This document shows, one piece after another, positions 1 through 8,420 of a DNA stretch of 64,000 bases. The stretch comes from JAVVHH01 sp963835135 (GTDB taxonomy: Bacteria; Pseudomonadota; Alphaproteobacteria; Acetobacterales; Acetobacteraceae), in assembly GCA_963835135.1 (NCBI GenBank), contig CAWIEF010000002.1, positions 372,001-436,000 of the forward strand, in the 5' to 3' direction. Position 1 is the stretch's first letter. Each line of letters starts with the position of its first letter. The notes below the pieces were generated by a model that ran no database searches, had not been told where the DNA came from, and saw only the letters and a list, made by a program, of their open reading frames with translations. The translations under genes and the position numbers were made by a program.

Positions 1-665
1 GCGTCGACCGTCAAATTGCCGAACCCCTCGCGATCCACAATATCGGCGAACGTAGCGACCGGATCGCCGCGCTACTCGACGACGTCGGCCTCCGCCCCGA
101 TCAAGCCGCCCGCGTACCGCACCGCCTCTCCGGCGGCCAGCGCCAGCGCGTCGTGCTCGCCCGCGCGCTCGCCACCGAGCCCGACCTGCTCGTCTGCGAC
201 GAGCCCGTCTCCGCGCTCGATGTCTCGATCCAGGCGCAGATCGTGAACCTGCTGATGGCGCTGCAAGAGCGCCGCACCATCGCGATGCTGTTCATCAGCC
301 ACGACCTGCGCATCGTCCGCCAGGTTAGCCATGCCGTTGCGGTCATGTATCTCGGCCGCATCGTTGAGCAGGGCGACCCGGACGACGTCTTTACCCATCC
401 AGCCCACTTCTACACGCGGGCGCTGGTCGGCTCGATCCCGGGCGCCGGCCGCCGGGTCGTGCTCCAGGGCGATCCGCCCAACCCGGCGCAACGGCCGGCA
501 GGCTGTGCGTTCCACCCCCGCTGCATCGCCGCCGTCGCGCGCTGCCGGGCAGACACTCCAGCGCTGAAACCGCTCGCCGGCACGGACCGCCTCGTCGCCT
601 GCCATGTGGCCCACGATGAGGTCGAGCGCGCTCCCGCTCGGCGCGAGCTACACTACGCGCCATGA
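1..665 (+). CDS. Oligopeptide/dipeptide ABC transporter ATP-binding protein, 5' partial
   Basis: Cytoplasmic ATPase of a dipeptide/oligopeptide/nickel (Dpp/Opp) importer, reading in frame 3 from the window edge. Visible are the ABC signature LSGGQRQR (around nt 126-150), a Walker B followed by D-loop (LLVCDEPVSALD), the switch-region SHD, and the C-terminal oligo_HPY extension with a conserved FHPRC motif, which is typical of DppD/DppF proteins and not of other ABC ATPases. The Walker A half lies outside the window, so I cannot tell whether this is a single DppF-type subunit or the second half of a fused DppDF. Its stop overlaps the ATG of the binding-protein gene (ATGA), so it is translated as part of the same operon. 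Confidence 0.93.
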   Translation, partial: VDRQIAEPLAIHNIGERSDRIAALLDDVGLRPDQAARVPHRLSGGQRQRVVLARALATEPDLLVCDEPVSALDVSIQAQIVNLLMALQERRTIAMLFISHDLRIVRQVSHAVAVMYLGRIVEQGDPDDVFTHPAHFYTRALVGSIPGAGRRVVLQGDPPNPAQRPAGCAFHPRCIAAVARCRADTPALKPLAGTDRLVACHVAHDEVERAPARRELHYAP

Positions 666-2200
666 TTCTGTCCCGCCGCACCCTGCTCGCCGCCGCCGCC
701 CTGCCGCGCGTCGCTGTAGCGCAAATGGACCAGCGCCCGTCGCTCACCATCGCCGTGCAGAAGATCGCCAACACCGGCACGCTCGAGCCGCTGCGCGAGC
801 AATCCTCGAACGCCAGCGAGCACTACCTCGCCGCCCTGCTCGAAACGCCGATCGCCCGCAACCAGCAGCACTGGCTCGAGCGCCAGCCCGGCCTGGCCGA
901 AAGCTGGCGCCGCCTCGACGACCGCACCGTCGAACTCACGCTCCGCCCCAACGTCCGCTATCACGATGGCGCCACGCTGACGGCCGAGGACGTCGCCTGG
1001 AACTTCGGCCCTGAGCGCATGTTCGGCGCCGCGCTGCCGCCCGATATCCCGCCCGTCGCCCGCCGCCACTGGCCCGCGCTGGCCCGCGTCGAGGCCACCG
1101 GCCCGCTCACCGTCCGCTTCATCAGCGCGACGCCGGACATCACGATGGAGGGCCGCCTGTCGGCCGGCGGCAGCGAGATCGTCAACCCGCGCAGCTTCAG
1201 GTCACCCTGGATCGACTACGCCCGCGCGCCGAGCGGCACCGGCCCCTACAAGCTCCGCGAGTTCCGCCCCGACGTCTCGCTGACCCTCGACGCGCACGAC
1301 GATTATTGGGGCGGCCGGCCCCCGTTCAAATCCCTTCGCTTCCTCGAGATCGGCGAGGCCGCCGCGCGGGCCAACGGCCTGCTCTCCGGCGAGTACGACC
1401 TCGCCTGCGATATCCTGCCGGACCAGATCGCCGGCATCGAAGCCACCGGCAAGCATCTCGTCCGCGGCGGCCCCGTTCCCAACCACCGCATCGTCAATTT
1501 CGACATGCACCACCCGGCCCTGGCCGACCCCCGCGTGCGCCGGGCCATGGCGCACGCGGTCGATGGCCGCGCGCTCGTCGATGCGCTCTGGGCCGGCCGC
1601 ACCCAGGTGCCGCCCGGGCTGCAATTCCCGTTCTACGGCCCCATGCTCGTCGCCGACTGGACCGTCCCGGCGACCGACCCGGCCACCGCCCGCGACCTCC
1701 TGCGGCAATCCGGCTACAAGGGCGATCCAATCCCATACCGTATCCGCAACAACTACTACGTCGCCGAGACCGCCACCGCCCAGGCGCTCGTCGCCATGTG
1801 GCAAGACGTCGGCCTCAACGTCGAGATCTCTGTCCACGAGAACTGGTCCGGCGTGCTGGCCAAATCGCCCCAGCGCGGCCTGCGCGACTGGTCCAACTCG
1901 GCCACCTTCGACGACCCGGTCTCATCGATCGTGAACCAAGAGGGCCCGAACGGCGCCCAGCAGGGCGTCGGCGAATGGACCAATGCCGAGATGAACCGCC
2001 TCTGCGGCGCGATGGAGACCAGCACGGACCTCGCGGCGCGTCGCGCGATGTTCGCCCGTATGCTACAGATCTGCGAGCGCGACGACCCGGCCTATCTCGT
2101 GCTGCACCAGAACGCCAACTTCACCGGCATCCGCAAGTCGCTGAACTGGCTCGGCACCGCCTCCTTCTACGTCGACCTCTCGCCCCGCGGCATGGCCTGA
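662..2200 (+). CDS. ABC transporter substrate-binding protein, SBP_bac_5 (DppA/OppA-type)
   Basis: Periplasmic solute receptor of the Dpp/Opp-type importer, 512 aa, the usual size for family 5 binding proteins. It starts with a short signal sequence (MILSRRTLLAAAALPRVAVAQ) whose RR pair could be read by Tat or Sec. Family hallmarks include an LTLRPNVRYHDGATLTAEDVAW stretch near residues 95-120 and a YDLACDILPDQ segment. The start codon overlaps the upstream ATPase stop and the next permease follows after one base, so the four genes are one operon. The ligand (peptide, nickel chelate, opine or other) cannot be deduced from sequence. Confidence 0.92.
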   Translation: MILSRRTLLAAAALPRVAVAQMDQRPSLTIAVQKIANTGTLEPLREQSSNASEHYLAALLETPIARNQQHWLERQPGLAESWRRLDDRTVELTLRPNVRYHDGATLTAEDVAWNFGPERMFGAALPPDIPPVARRHWPALARVEATGPLTVRFISATPDITMEGRLSAGGSEIVNPRSFRSPWIDYARAPSGTGPYKLREFRPDVSLTLDAHDDYWGGRPPFKSLRFLEIGEAAARANGLLSGEYDLACDILPDQIAGIEATGKHLVRGGPVPNHRIVNFDMHHPALADPRVRRAMAHAVDGRALVDALWAGRTQVPPGLQFPFYGPMLVADWTVPATDPATARDLLRQSGYKGDPIPYRIRNNYYVAETATAQALVAMWQDVGLNVEISVHENWSGVLAKSPQRGLRDWSNSATFDDPVSSIVNQEGPNGAQQGVGEWTNAEMNRLCGAMETSTDLAARRAMFARMLQICERDDPAYLVLHQNANFTGIRKSLNWLGTASFYVDLSPRGMA

Positions 2201-2201
2201 G

Positions 2202-3131
2202 ATGGCGCACTTCCTGCTGCTGCGGCTCGGCCGCGCCGGGCTGACCGTCCTGCTCGTCGTCACCTTCGCGTTCGTAGTCCTCCGGCTCTCCGGCGACCCG
2301 GCCCTGCTCATCCTCTCGCCCGACGCGCCAGCCGAATCCATCGCTGCATTCCGCCATTCCTGGGGCCTCGACGAACCGATCTGGGTCCAATACCTCCGTT
2401 ATTTCGGCGCCATCGCGCATGGCGATCTCGGCCAGTCTATGCGCGACGGCCGGCCCGCGCTCGACCTCGTTCTCGAGCGCATCCCTGCCACGCTGGCACT
2501 GACGATCCCCGCTTTGCTGCTGAAGGTCGCACTCGGCGTGCCCGCCGGCATCTATGCCGCCCTGCATCGCAACACGGTTGTCGACCGCGTCGTCATGGCG
2601 GTGGCGACGGCCGGGTTCACGGTGCCGTCCTTCGTGCTCGGCCTCGTGCTGGTGCTGGTGTTCGCCGTCCAGTTGCGATGGCTCCCGTCGGGGGGCCAGG
2701 ACGGGTGGCGCAGCGCGATCCTGCCCGTCATCACCCTCGCGCTCGGGGGCGCGGCGATCCTGGCCCGGTTCACCCGTTCGGCGATGCTCGAAGTGCTGGG
2801 CCAACCGTACATCCGCACCGCCAGCGCGCGCGGCGTGCCCTGGGCGGGCGTGGTGTGGCGCCATGCGTTGCCGAATGCCGCGATCCCCACCGTGACCATC
2901 GTCGGCTTCATGGTCGGCAGCCTGATGGCCGGGGCCGTCGTGGTCGAAAGCGTGTTCAGCTGGCCTGGGGTCGGCCGCCTGCTCGTGGTCGCCGTCTCCA
3001 ACCGCGACCTGGGCGTCGTGCAGTGCATCCTGTTGCTTGTGGCGACGACGATGGTCGGCGCCAACCTGCTGGTCGACCTCCTGTATGGCGTTCTAGACCC
3101 CCGCCTGCGCGCCACCCCAAGGACCGCCTGA
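2202..3131 (+). CDS. ABC transporter permease, DppB/OppB-type
   Basis: Inner-membrane permease, 309 aa, with an N-terminal transmembrane helix (about residues 9-28), a periplasmic loop with the family phrase WGLDEPIWVQYLRYFG, and five further helices. The EAA loop that docks to the ATPase is recognisable around ASARGVPWAGVVWRHALPNA. The C-terminus has the family-typical LLVDLLYGVLDPRLR. It lies one base after the binding-protein stop and its own stop overlaps the next ATG (TGATG), indicating coupled translation with the second permease. Confidence 0.94.
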   Translation: MAHFLLLRLGRAGLTVLLVVTFAFVVLRLSGDPALLILSPDAPAESIAAFRHSWGLDEPIWVQYLRYFGAIAHGDLGQSMRDGRPALDLVLERIPATLALTIPALLLKVALGVPAGIYAALHRNTVVDRVVMAVATAGFTVPSFVLGLVLVLVFAVQLRWLPSGGQDGWRSAILPVITLALGGAAILARFTRSAMLEVLGQPYIRTASARGVPWAGVVWRHALPNAAIPTVTIVGFMVGSLMAGAVVVESVFSWPGVGRLLVVAVSNRDLGVVQCILLLVATTMVGANLLVDLLYGVLDPRLRATPRTA

Positions 3132-4063
3132 TGTCCGGCTCCAGCCTTCTTCTCCCTCTCCCTCCGGGAAAGGGCCGGGGTGAGGGTGTGGCGAGCGGAA
3201 AAGCCACCCAACCCTCTCCCCGAGGGAGAGGGCTCAGAGAGCGACTAGCCCCCACGACCGTCATCCTCGCCGTCCTCTGGCTGGCCGCCATGCTGGTCAC
3301 CGCCCTGTGCGCCGATCAGCTCCGGCCGTTCAGCATCACCGCGCTCGACCTCAAGCATCGCCTCTCGCCGCCGATCGGCTTCGGCGGCGTATGGCTGCAT
3401 CCGTTGGGCACCGACGAGCTCGGCCGCGACGTGCTCTCCCGGTTGATCGCCTCTATCCGCGTCTCGCTGCTGATCGCCTTCGGCGCCACCGCGATCGGCA
3501 CCATCATGGGCACGACCCTCGGCTTCCTGGCCGCGCATTTCCGCGGCTGGGTCGAGCAGGTCGTGCTCGCGCTGATCGACTTCCAGGCGGCATTGCCCTT
3601 TCTCATCATGGCGCTGGCCGTGCTGGCCTTCTTCGGCAACGCGCTGACGCTATTCGTCTGCCTGATGGGCTTCTATGGGTGGGAGCGGCACGCGCGCATC
3701 GCCCGCGGCCTGGCGATCGCGGCGAGCGGGCAGGGCTATGCGGCGAGCATCCGCCAGCTCGGTGCCGGGCCGTGGCGCATTTACGGGCTACACGTCCTGC
3801 CCAACGTGGCGTCGACGCTGATCGTCTCGGCTACGCTGTCGTTCCCGGAGATCATCCTGCTCGAGAGCGGGCTATCCTTTCTGGGCCTCGGCGTGCAGCC
3901 GCCGCTGACGTCGCTGGGCAACATGGTCGGCTATGCCCGCGACTACCTGCAGCGGGCCCCGTGGATCCTGCTCTCTCCCGGGCTGGTGATCGTCTCGACG
4001 ACGCTCTGCATCGGCGTTGCCGGCGACTGGCTGCGCGACCGGCTCGACCCCACGCTCGATTGA
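3131..4063 (+). CDS. ABC transporter permease, DppC/OppC-type, with repeat-derived N-terminal insert
   Basis: Second permease of the dipeptide-type importer, 310 aa. Typical features are LGTDELGRDVLSRLIASIR near residue 92, the EAA loop around ASIRQLGAGPWRIYGLHVLPN, and the C-terminal LRDRLDPTLD. The ATG overlaps the preceding stop. Residues about 7-35 are an arginine/glycine/proline-rich stretch (for example PLPPGKGRGEGV and PSPRGRGLRERL) unlike other DppC proteins; it is encoded by an inverted-repeat element at about 3150-3232. The frame stays open through it, so either the insert is tolerated in the cytosolic tail before the first helix or translation starts later. No good alternative start lies between the repeat and the first helix. 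Confidence 0.9.
   Translation: MSGSSLLLPLPPGKGRGEGVASGKATQPSPRGRGLRERLAPTTVILAVLWLAAMLVTALCADQLRPFSITALDLKHRLSPPIGFGGVWLHPLGTDELGRDVLSRLIASIRVSLLIAFGATAIGTIMGTTLGFLAAHFRGWVEQVVLALIDFQAALPFLIMALAVLAFFGNALTLFVCLMGFYGWERHARIARGLAIAASGQGYAASIRQLGAGPWRIYGLHVLPNVASTLIVSATLSFPEIILLESGLSFLGLGVQPPLTSLGNMVGYARDYLQRAPWILLSPGLVIVSTTLCIGVAGDWLRDRLDPTLD
3150..3232. repeat. REP-like palindromic element inside a coding region
   Basis: Two GC-rich hairpins flank a short centre: one at about 3154-3174 (CCCTCTCC...GGGAAAGGG) and one at 3212-3232 (CCCTCTCCCC/GAGGGAGAGGG). The middle also contains a GGTGTGGC/GCCACCC complementary pair. This is the general form of dispersed 'CCCTCTCCC...GGGAGAGGG' palindromes seen in many high-GC proteobacterial genomes. 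Here it lies in frame within the permease N-terminus. I found only one copy in this window, so its dispersed nature is inferred from general knowledge. Confidence 0.7.
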
Positions 4064-4123
4064 CATCACCGACATTGCGTGGACTCGGCCCCGTGGTGCA
4101 GTTCAATGCCAGGAGAACGATCG

Positions 4124-4366
4124 ATGGCGTCGACAACCCAGATCATCTACCAGCCCTACGTGGCCGGTCCCCGCGGCACGCTCAAGCCTGGTCCGGCAAT
4201 CGCCTGCCGCACGGCCGAGGACGGGTTGCGCCGGGCCGAACGTGCCCTGAGCGGCGGATCTATTCTGGGGGCGCAGGTCGTGCGGATGACCCACGACGAC
4301 GATGCCGGTGAATTCGGCGACCCGCAGTTCCTGGGCACGGTCGGGCGGGTGCCGGAGACCGAATAG
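4124..4366 (+). CDS. Small conserved-looking protein of unknown function
   Basis: 80-residue soluble protein (MASTTQIIYQPYVAGPRGTL at the N-terminus) rich in charged residues towards the end. I chose the ATG at 4124 because AGGAGAA lies 8-13 bases upstream; an in-frame start at 4079 has no such signal. A basic segment, RTAEDGLRRAERALSGG, suggests a helix, followed by an acidic tail with THDDDAGEFGD. No signal peptide, membrane segment or cysteine pair is present. The gene stands alone 60 bases after the importer operon. I do not recognise the family and give no function. Confidence 0.7.
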   Translation: MASTTQIIYQPYVAGPRGTLKPGPAIACRTAEDGLRRAERALSGGSILGAQVVRMTHDDDAGEFGDPQFLGTVGRVPETE

Positions 4367-4599
4367 GCCGATCTGCCGCGACCCGGCGAACGGCTGAGCC
4401 GTCAAAATGGCGGGAGCGCTTTCCTGTATTCCAGCAGATTACGTTGGAAAAGCTCGGTTTTTTGTGGTTGTCCCAAGATTGTGAGCGGCCCTCCGCCCTT
4501 TCATATTGCATCGCACCACAGAAATCATTTACCGTCCGCTCACTATTCGCTCTGAGTTCGAGTGGCTCTGGGTCACACCTACAACTATGGGCTGTATTG
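4367..4599. other. Intergenic, relatively AT-rich leader before the sugar transferase
   Basis: This 230-base stretch has clearly lower GC than its surroundings, with runs such as TTTTTT near 4460. It has no convincing gene: the in-frame extension of the sugar transferase up to 4444 reads as a low-quality, serine-rich sequence. It probably holds the promoter and leader of the sugar transferase, but I could not fix a -35/-10 pair. Confidence 0.4.
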
Positions 4600-5307
4600 A
4601 TGAAGATTGTTCGTCCGGCTTCCGACTATTCTTCCTCAATGTTCTCGGCATACACGGTCCAATCATCTGTTCCAGAGCGGGAGAAGATGAGTTTGTTCAA
4701 GGCGTCGAGCGCCAAAGTCGTGGCCGATCTGGTTCTATCGGCAATATTGATGCTGATACTTGCACCGGTCATGATCATCATCGCCCTGCTGGTCGGCCTC
4801 GATGGCGGTCCGGTGCTCTATCGGCATCTTCGCATTGGGCGGGGTGGCCAGCGCTTCCACTGTCTCAAATTCCGCAGCATGGTCATGAGTGCGGATCAAG
4901 TTCTGGCCGCTCACCTCGCCAACAATCCGGTCGCGCTTGAGGAATGGGCGGCGACCCAGAAGTTGAAGCATGATCCGCGTGTCACCCAGATTGGCCGCTT
5001 CCTGCGCGCCACCAGCCTCGACGAACTGCCGCAACTCATCAACGTCCTCAAGCTCGAGATGAGCCTCGTCGGACCCCGGCCGATCGTCGAGCACGAGCTC
5101 GCCCGCTACGGCCGCAACGTGAGCTACTACCTCAAGGCGAGGCCGGGCGTGACCGGCCTCTGGCAGGTCAGCGGCCGCAGCAACACCTCCTACTCGCGCC
5201 GGGTCGCGCTGGATGCGTGGTATGTGAAGAACTGGCGGTTCTGGAGAGACATCGTTATCCTCTTCCGCACCGTGTCCGTCGTCGTACGGCGCGACGGCGC
5301 GCACTGA
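4600..5307 (+). CDS. Exopolysaccharide sugar-phosphate transferase (ExoY/WcaJ C-domain type)
   Basis: Monotopic membrane enzyme that would transfer a sugar-1-phosphate from a nucleotide sugar to undecaprenyl phosphate, the first step of repeat-unit assembly. One hydrophobic segment (around residues 38-60 from this start) is followed by the bacterial sugar transferase domain: HCLKFRSMV, RATSLDELPQLINVLKLEMS, LVGPRPIVEHE and RPGVTGLWQVSGRS are all intact. From the ATG at 4600 the protein is 235 aa, close to ExoY. The ribosome-binding site is weak, and ATGs at 4444 or 4687 are possible. No polymerase or flippase is adjacent; the nearest glycosyltransferases are about 20 kb away. Confidence 0.88.
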   Translation: MKIVRPASDYSSSMFSAYTVQSSVPEREKMSLFKASSAKVVADLVLSAILMLILAPVMIIIALLVGLDGGPVLYRHLRIGRGGQRFHCLKFRSMVMSADQVLAAHLANNPVALEEWAATQKLKHDPRVTQIGRFLRATSLDELPQLINVLKLEMSLVGPRPIVEHELARYGRNVSYYLKARPGVTGLWQVSGRSNTSYSRRVALDAWYVKNWRFWRDIVILFRTVSVVVRRDGAH

Positions 5308-5316
5308 CCGGACCCA

Positions 5317-6315
5317 CTAAGCCGCAAACGCGTCGGTGTAGCCGAACAATCCGACGGCGCCCCCGGTATGCAGGAAGACGACGTTCTCGCCCTGTTTGAA
5401 CGTGCCGGTTCGGATGAGGTCGATCAGGCCTGCCATTCCCTTGCCAGAATAGACCGGGTCCAAGAAAATTCCCTCCGTCCGGGCCAGCATTTGGACCGCC
5501 TCGACCATGCCGGGCGTCGGGCGGCCGTAGCCGGGTCCGACATAGTCGCAATTCGCTTCGACGGCCTCGGCCGGTAGCTCACGCTCGACCCCCAGCCGTT
5601 CGAGTGTCGCGCGGGCCAGCTTCAGGACGGCGGCCTCCTGCTTGTCCTTCGGATTGCGCACGCCGATCCCTAGCACCCGGATCGGGCTCGACATCGCGTG
5701 CAGCCCCGCCACCAGCCCGGCTTGCGTGCCCGCACTGCCCGTCGCATGCACCAGCCGGTCGACCTTCAGCCCCATGTCGTTGGCCTGCTGCACGAGTTCG
5801 GCGGCAACTGCGGCGTATCCCGTCGCGCCCACGGCGTTCGATCCACCGCCCGGGATGACATAGGGCTTGCCGCCCGCGTGCCGAAGCGTGGCGCCGACCT
5901 CGTCGATTGCCGCCTGCATGTCGCTGCCGCCCGGCCGGTACTGGACTTCGATGCCCATGATGTGGTCGAGCAGCACGTTGCCGCTGCCGAGATAGGCCGG
6001 GTCGTTGGTCTCGATCCGATGCTCGAGCACCGCCGTGCAGCGCATGCCGAGCTTCATCGCCACGGCGGCCGTCTGCCGCACGTGGTTGGATTGCACCGCC
6101 CCTTGTGTCACCAGATGGTCCGCGCCCTGCGCCACCGCCTCGCCGGCCAGGAACTCGAGCTTGCGGACCTTGTTGCCGCCGAGGCCCATGCCGGTCAGGT
6201 CATCCCGCTTCATCCAGATCTGCGGCCCACCCAGAGCGCGGGTCAGATTGGGCAGCAGTTCGAGCGGCGTGGGCGCCTGGCAGAGCTTCACGCGGGGAAA
6301 CTGGGCTAGGTCCAT
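5317..6315 (-). CDS. PLP-dependent D-cysteine desulfhydrase / ACC deaminase family
   Basis: Cytosolic pyridoxal-phosphate enzyme of fold type II, 332 aa. The PLP lysine lies in GLGGNKVRKLEFL, with the family stretch TQGAVQSNHVRQTAAVA after it and a C-terminal FLHTGGAVGLFGY. Members include D-cysteine desulfhydrase, ACC deaminase and L-cysteate sulfo-lyase; the sequence alone does not separate them, though the C-terminus resembles desulfhydrase or sulfo-lyase types. The start at 6315 (MDLAQFPRVKL) is favoured by CGGAG about 8 bases upstream. It is divergent from msrP and ends 9 bases from the sugar transferase stop. Confidence 0.88.
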   Translation of the reverse strand: MDLAQFPRVKLCQAPTPLELLPNLTRALGGPQIWMKRDDLTGMGLGGNKVRKLEFLAGEAVAQGADHLVTQGAVQSNHVRQTAAVAMKLGMRCTAVLEHRIETNDPAYLGSGNVLLDHIMGIEVQYRPGGSDMQAAIDEVGATLRHAGGKPYVIPGGGSNAVGATGYAAVAAELVQQANDMGLKVDRLVHATGSAGTQAGLVAGLHAMSSPIRVLGIGVRNPKDKQEAAVLKLARATLERLGVERELPAEAVEANCDYVGPGYGRPTPGMVEAVQMLARTEGIFLDPVYSGKGMAGLIDLIRTGTFKQGENVVFLHTGGAVGLFGYTDAFAA

Positions 6316-6406
6316 CAACGAACTCCGTGATCGCGCTTGACGCGACCCTTGCACCCGCACCATTTAAATTCAATCTGTGGCGAACCCGCACGGAAGGCCC
6401 GCGACC

Positions 6407-7327
6407 ATGATCTTGAGAAAGCGAGATTGGGAGATCAGCGAGCGGCTGGTCACGCCGGAGGCCATCGTTATGGGCCGGCGCGCGGCGGTGGCGGGTGCGG
6501 CGGCCGGGCTGATCCTGCCGCGGGCGGCGCGCGCGCAAGGTGCGCCGATGGCGCCGCGTTTCTCAGACGCGGGCCGGCCTATTTCGCCCGAGAGCGACGC
6601 CACGACGTACAACAATTACTACGAGTTCGGGACTGACAAGTCGATCTCGCGCGCCGCGCAGCGGCTGCCGATCACGCCGTGGTCCATCAAGATCGACGGC
6701 ATGGTCGACAAGCCGATGACGATCGGCCTCGACGACCTGCTCAAGAAGGTCAAGCTCGAGCAACGCGTCTACCGGCACCGCTGCGTCGAGGCGTGGGCGA
6801 TGACGGTGCCGTGGACCGGGTTCCAGATGAGCGAGCTGATCCGCATCGCCGCGCCGACGTCTGCGGCCAAATTCGTTGAGATGGAGACCCTTGCCGACCC
6901 CAAGACGATGCCCGGCCTGCGCCTCTCGATCATCGACTGGCCGTATCGCGAAGGCCTGCGGATGGACGAGGCGAACAACGCCCTGACGTTCATCGCCACC
7001 GGCATGTACGGCAAGGACTTGCCGAAGCAGGATGGCGCGCCGATCCGGCTCGTTGTGCCGTGGAAATATGGCTTCAAATCCATCAAGTCGATCGTTCGCC
7101 TGACGTTCACCGACAAGCAGCCGGTGAATTCCTGGCAGTCGACCCAGCCGAGCGAATACGGCTTCTGGGCCAACGTGAACCCCAACGTGCCCCACCCGCG
7201 CTGGAGCCAGGCCAGCGAGCGACTGCTCGGCACTGGCGAGCGCGTCCCGACCCAGCTGTACAACGGTTACGGCGCCGAGGTCGCGAGCCTCTACAACGGC
7301 ATGCCGCCCGACAGATTGTTTATGTGA
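6407..7327 (+). CDS. msrP: Protein-methionine-sulfoxide reductase catalytic subunit, molybdopterin-dependent
   Basis: Periplasmic molybdoenzyme that reduces oxidised methionines in exported proteins, 306 aa. A Tat-type signal spans residues 20-44 (GRRAAVAGAAAGLILPRAARA). The sulfite-oxidase fold is clear, and Cys126 in RHRCVEAWAMTVPWTGF is the expected molybdenum ligand. Also present are KFVEMETLADP and the C-terminal HPRWSQASER...YNGY. Start at 6407 follows GGAAGG. In known systems MsrP receives electrons from the haem membrane protein MsrQ; here the overlapping downstream gene encodes a much smaller protein that is not MsrQ. Confidence 0.95.
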   Translation: MILRKRDWEISERLVTPEAIVMGRRAAVAGAAAGLILPRAARAQGAPMAPRFSDAGRPISPESDATTYNNYYEFGTDKSISRAAQRLPITPWSIKIDGMVDKPMTIGLDDLLKKVKLEQRVYRHRCVEAWAMTVPWTGFQMSELIRIAAPTSAAKFVEMETLADPKTMPGLRLSIIDWPYREGLRMDEANNALTFIATGMYGKDLPKQDGAPIRLVVPWKYGFKSIKSIVRLTFTDKQPVNSWQSTQPSEYGFWANVNPNVPHPRWSQASERLLGTGERVPTQLYNGYGAEVASLYNGMPPDRLFM

Positions 7328-7617
7328 TGGCGGCGCGTATCTTCGCCGTCTTCGCGGCTATTTTCCTCGTCGCGTCCGTGGCGATCGGTGCACTCACCCC
7401 GCCGGGCCTCACGCTCGGTCAGGGCTTGGTGATGTACGACCGCGAGGGACTGACCTGGTTGCGCGAACACAGCCTGACCTGGCTGTGGAACTGGGTCGAG
7501 GTTCCGTTCATGGTGCGCCCGCTCTGGCTGATCCCGGCCTGCCTCGGACTGATCTGCGTCGGCATGGCGACGACGCTCAACATCGGCGACGCCTCCCCGC
7601 GGCGTCGCCGGAGCTGA
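7327..7617 (+). CDS. Small two-helix membrane protein translationally coupled to msrP
   Basis: 96 aa, start overlapping the msrP stop (TGATG). An N-terminal helix (about residues 5-24) and a second helix (about 63-83) enclose a tryptophan-rich loop (LTWLREHSLTWLWNWVE), and the tail is basic (SPRRRRS). MsrQ is a roughly 200-residue, six-helix haem protein with conserved histidines; this product has a single histidine in the loop and cannot be MsrQ. The overlap suggests it works with MsrP or is simply co-expressed. The family is unknown to me, although small membrane proteins of similar shape may exist in alphaproteobacteria. Confidence 0.75.
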   Translation: MAARIFAVFAAIFLVASVAIGALTPPGLTLGQGLVMYDREGLTWLREHSLTWLWNWVEVPFMVRPLWLIPACLGLICVGMATTLNIGDASPRRRRS

Positions 7618-7618
7618 A

Positions 7619-8413
7619 CTAACCGCGGGCGGTGTAGATGCCGCCCTGATACTTCTCGGCGACCGGATTGCCGCTGAGCTTGCCGAGGACGGCGTTCTCG
7701 TAAACGTCGGCGCTGTCCTGCGGCGCCCATCCGATCGCCTCGCGGTCGTCCTTGCCCCAGAAGCTGCGCGCGTTGTTCGACGCCCCCCACACCAGCGAAT
7801 AACCGACCGACGGGGCGGTGCCGCACGCCATCATCATGCGGCCCAGATCGGCATAGGACAGCCAGGTCGAGAGCATCCGCTCATCGACCGGCTCCGGAAA
7901 GCACGAGCCGATGCGGACGAACACGGTCTCGACCCGGTGCTTCATCCAATAGAGCTTGCCCAGCACTTCGCCGAACGCCTTGGACGCGCCATACAGGCTG
8001 TCCGGCATCAACGAGCAGTCGTCGTCCAGCCGTTCGGTGCGCTCGTGAAAGCCGATCGCATGGTTGGAGCTTGCGAACACCACGCGCGCCTTGGCCAGCC
8101 GGGCGCCCTCATAGACGTGATAGAGGCCACGGATGTTGGCATCGACAATTGACTCGAATGCCCACTCGTCGGTTGACGCACCTCCGAAATGCAGAACCAG
8201 GCCGCAGCCCTCGACGAGGCGGATGACCTCCAGCCCGTCCGCCAGGTCGACCCTGCGGAAGCTCGCTCCGGCCGGAAGCTCGTCCGGAAACGGCGTCATG
8301 TCGGTCAGACGGAGCGTCCAGCCCTCGGCTGCCAGCGTCTTGGTCAGGAAACGGCCGAGATTGCCGGACGCGCCGGTGATCAAGACGGGTTTGTCGGGCT
8401 TGGTTGGCATCAA
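7619..8413 (-). CDS. udh: NAD-dependent uronate dehydrogenase
   Basis: Extended-SDR enzyme that would oxidise D-galacturonate or D-glucuronate to the aldarolactone, the first step of the oxidative uronate pathway, 264 aa. The Rossmann motif is ITGASGNLGRFL; the catalytic Ser-Tyr-Lys region reads ASSNHAIGFHE then DSLYGASKAFGE. The stretches IGSCFPEPVDERMLSTWLSY and WAPQDSADVYE match uronate dehydrogenases rather than UDP-sugar epimerases. It lies 7 bases downstream of the Nudix gene on the same strand and shares a divergent gap with a TRAP transporter, a common carrier for sugar acids. Confidence 0.88.
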   Translation of the reverse strand: MMPTKPDKPVLITGASGNLGRFLTKTLAAEGWTLRLTDMTPFPDELPAGASFRRVDLADGLEVIRLVEGCGLVLHFGGASTDEWAFESIVDANIRGLYHVYEGARLAKARVVFASSNHAIGFHERTERLDDDCSLMPDSLYGASKAFGEVLGKLYWMKHRVETVFVRIGSCFPEPVDERMLSTWLSYADLGRMMMACGTAPSVGYSLVWGASNNARSFWGKDDREAIGWAPQDSADVYENAVLGKLSGNPVAEKYQGGIYTARG

Positions 8414-8420
8414 TGCTTCC

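Noticed and set aside
3150..3232. Rho-independent terminator between the two permeases
   Set aside because: The hairpins lack a T-run and lie inside an open frame of a translationally coupled gene.
7327..7617. MsrQ as the partner of MsrP
   Set aside because: The product has only two membrane helices and one histidine; MsrQ has six helices and several haem-ligand histidines.
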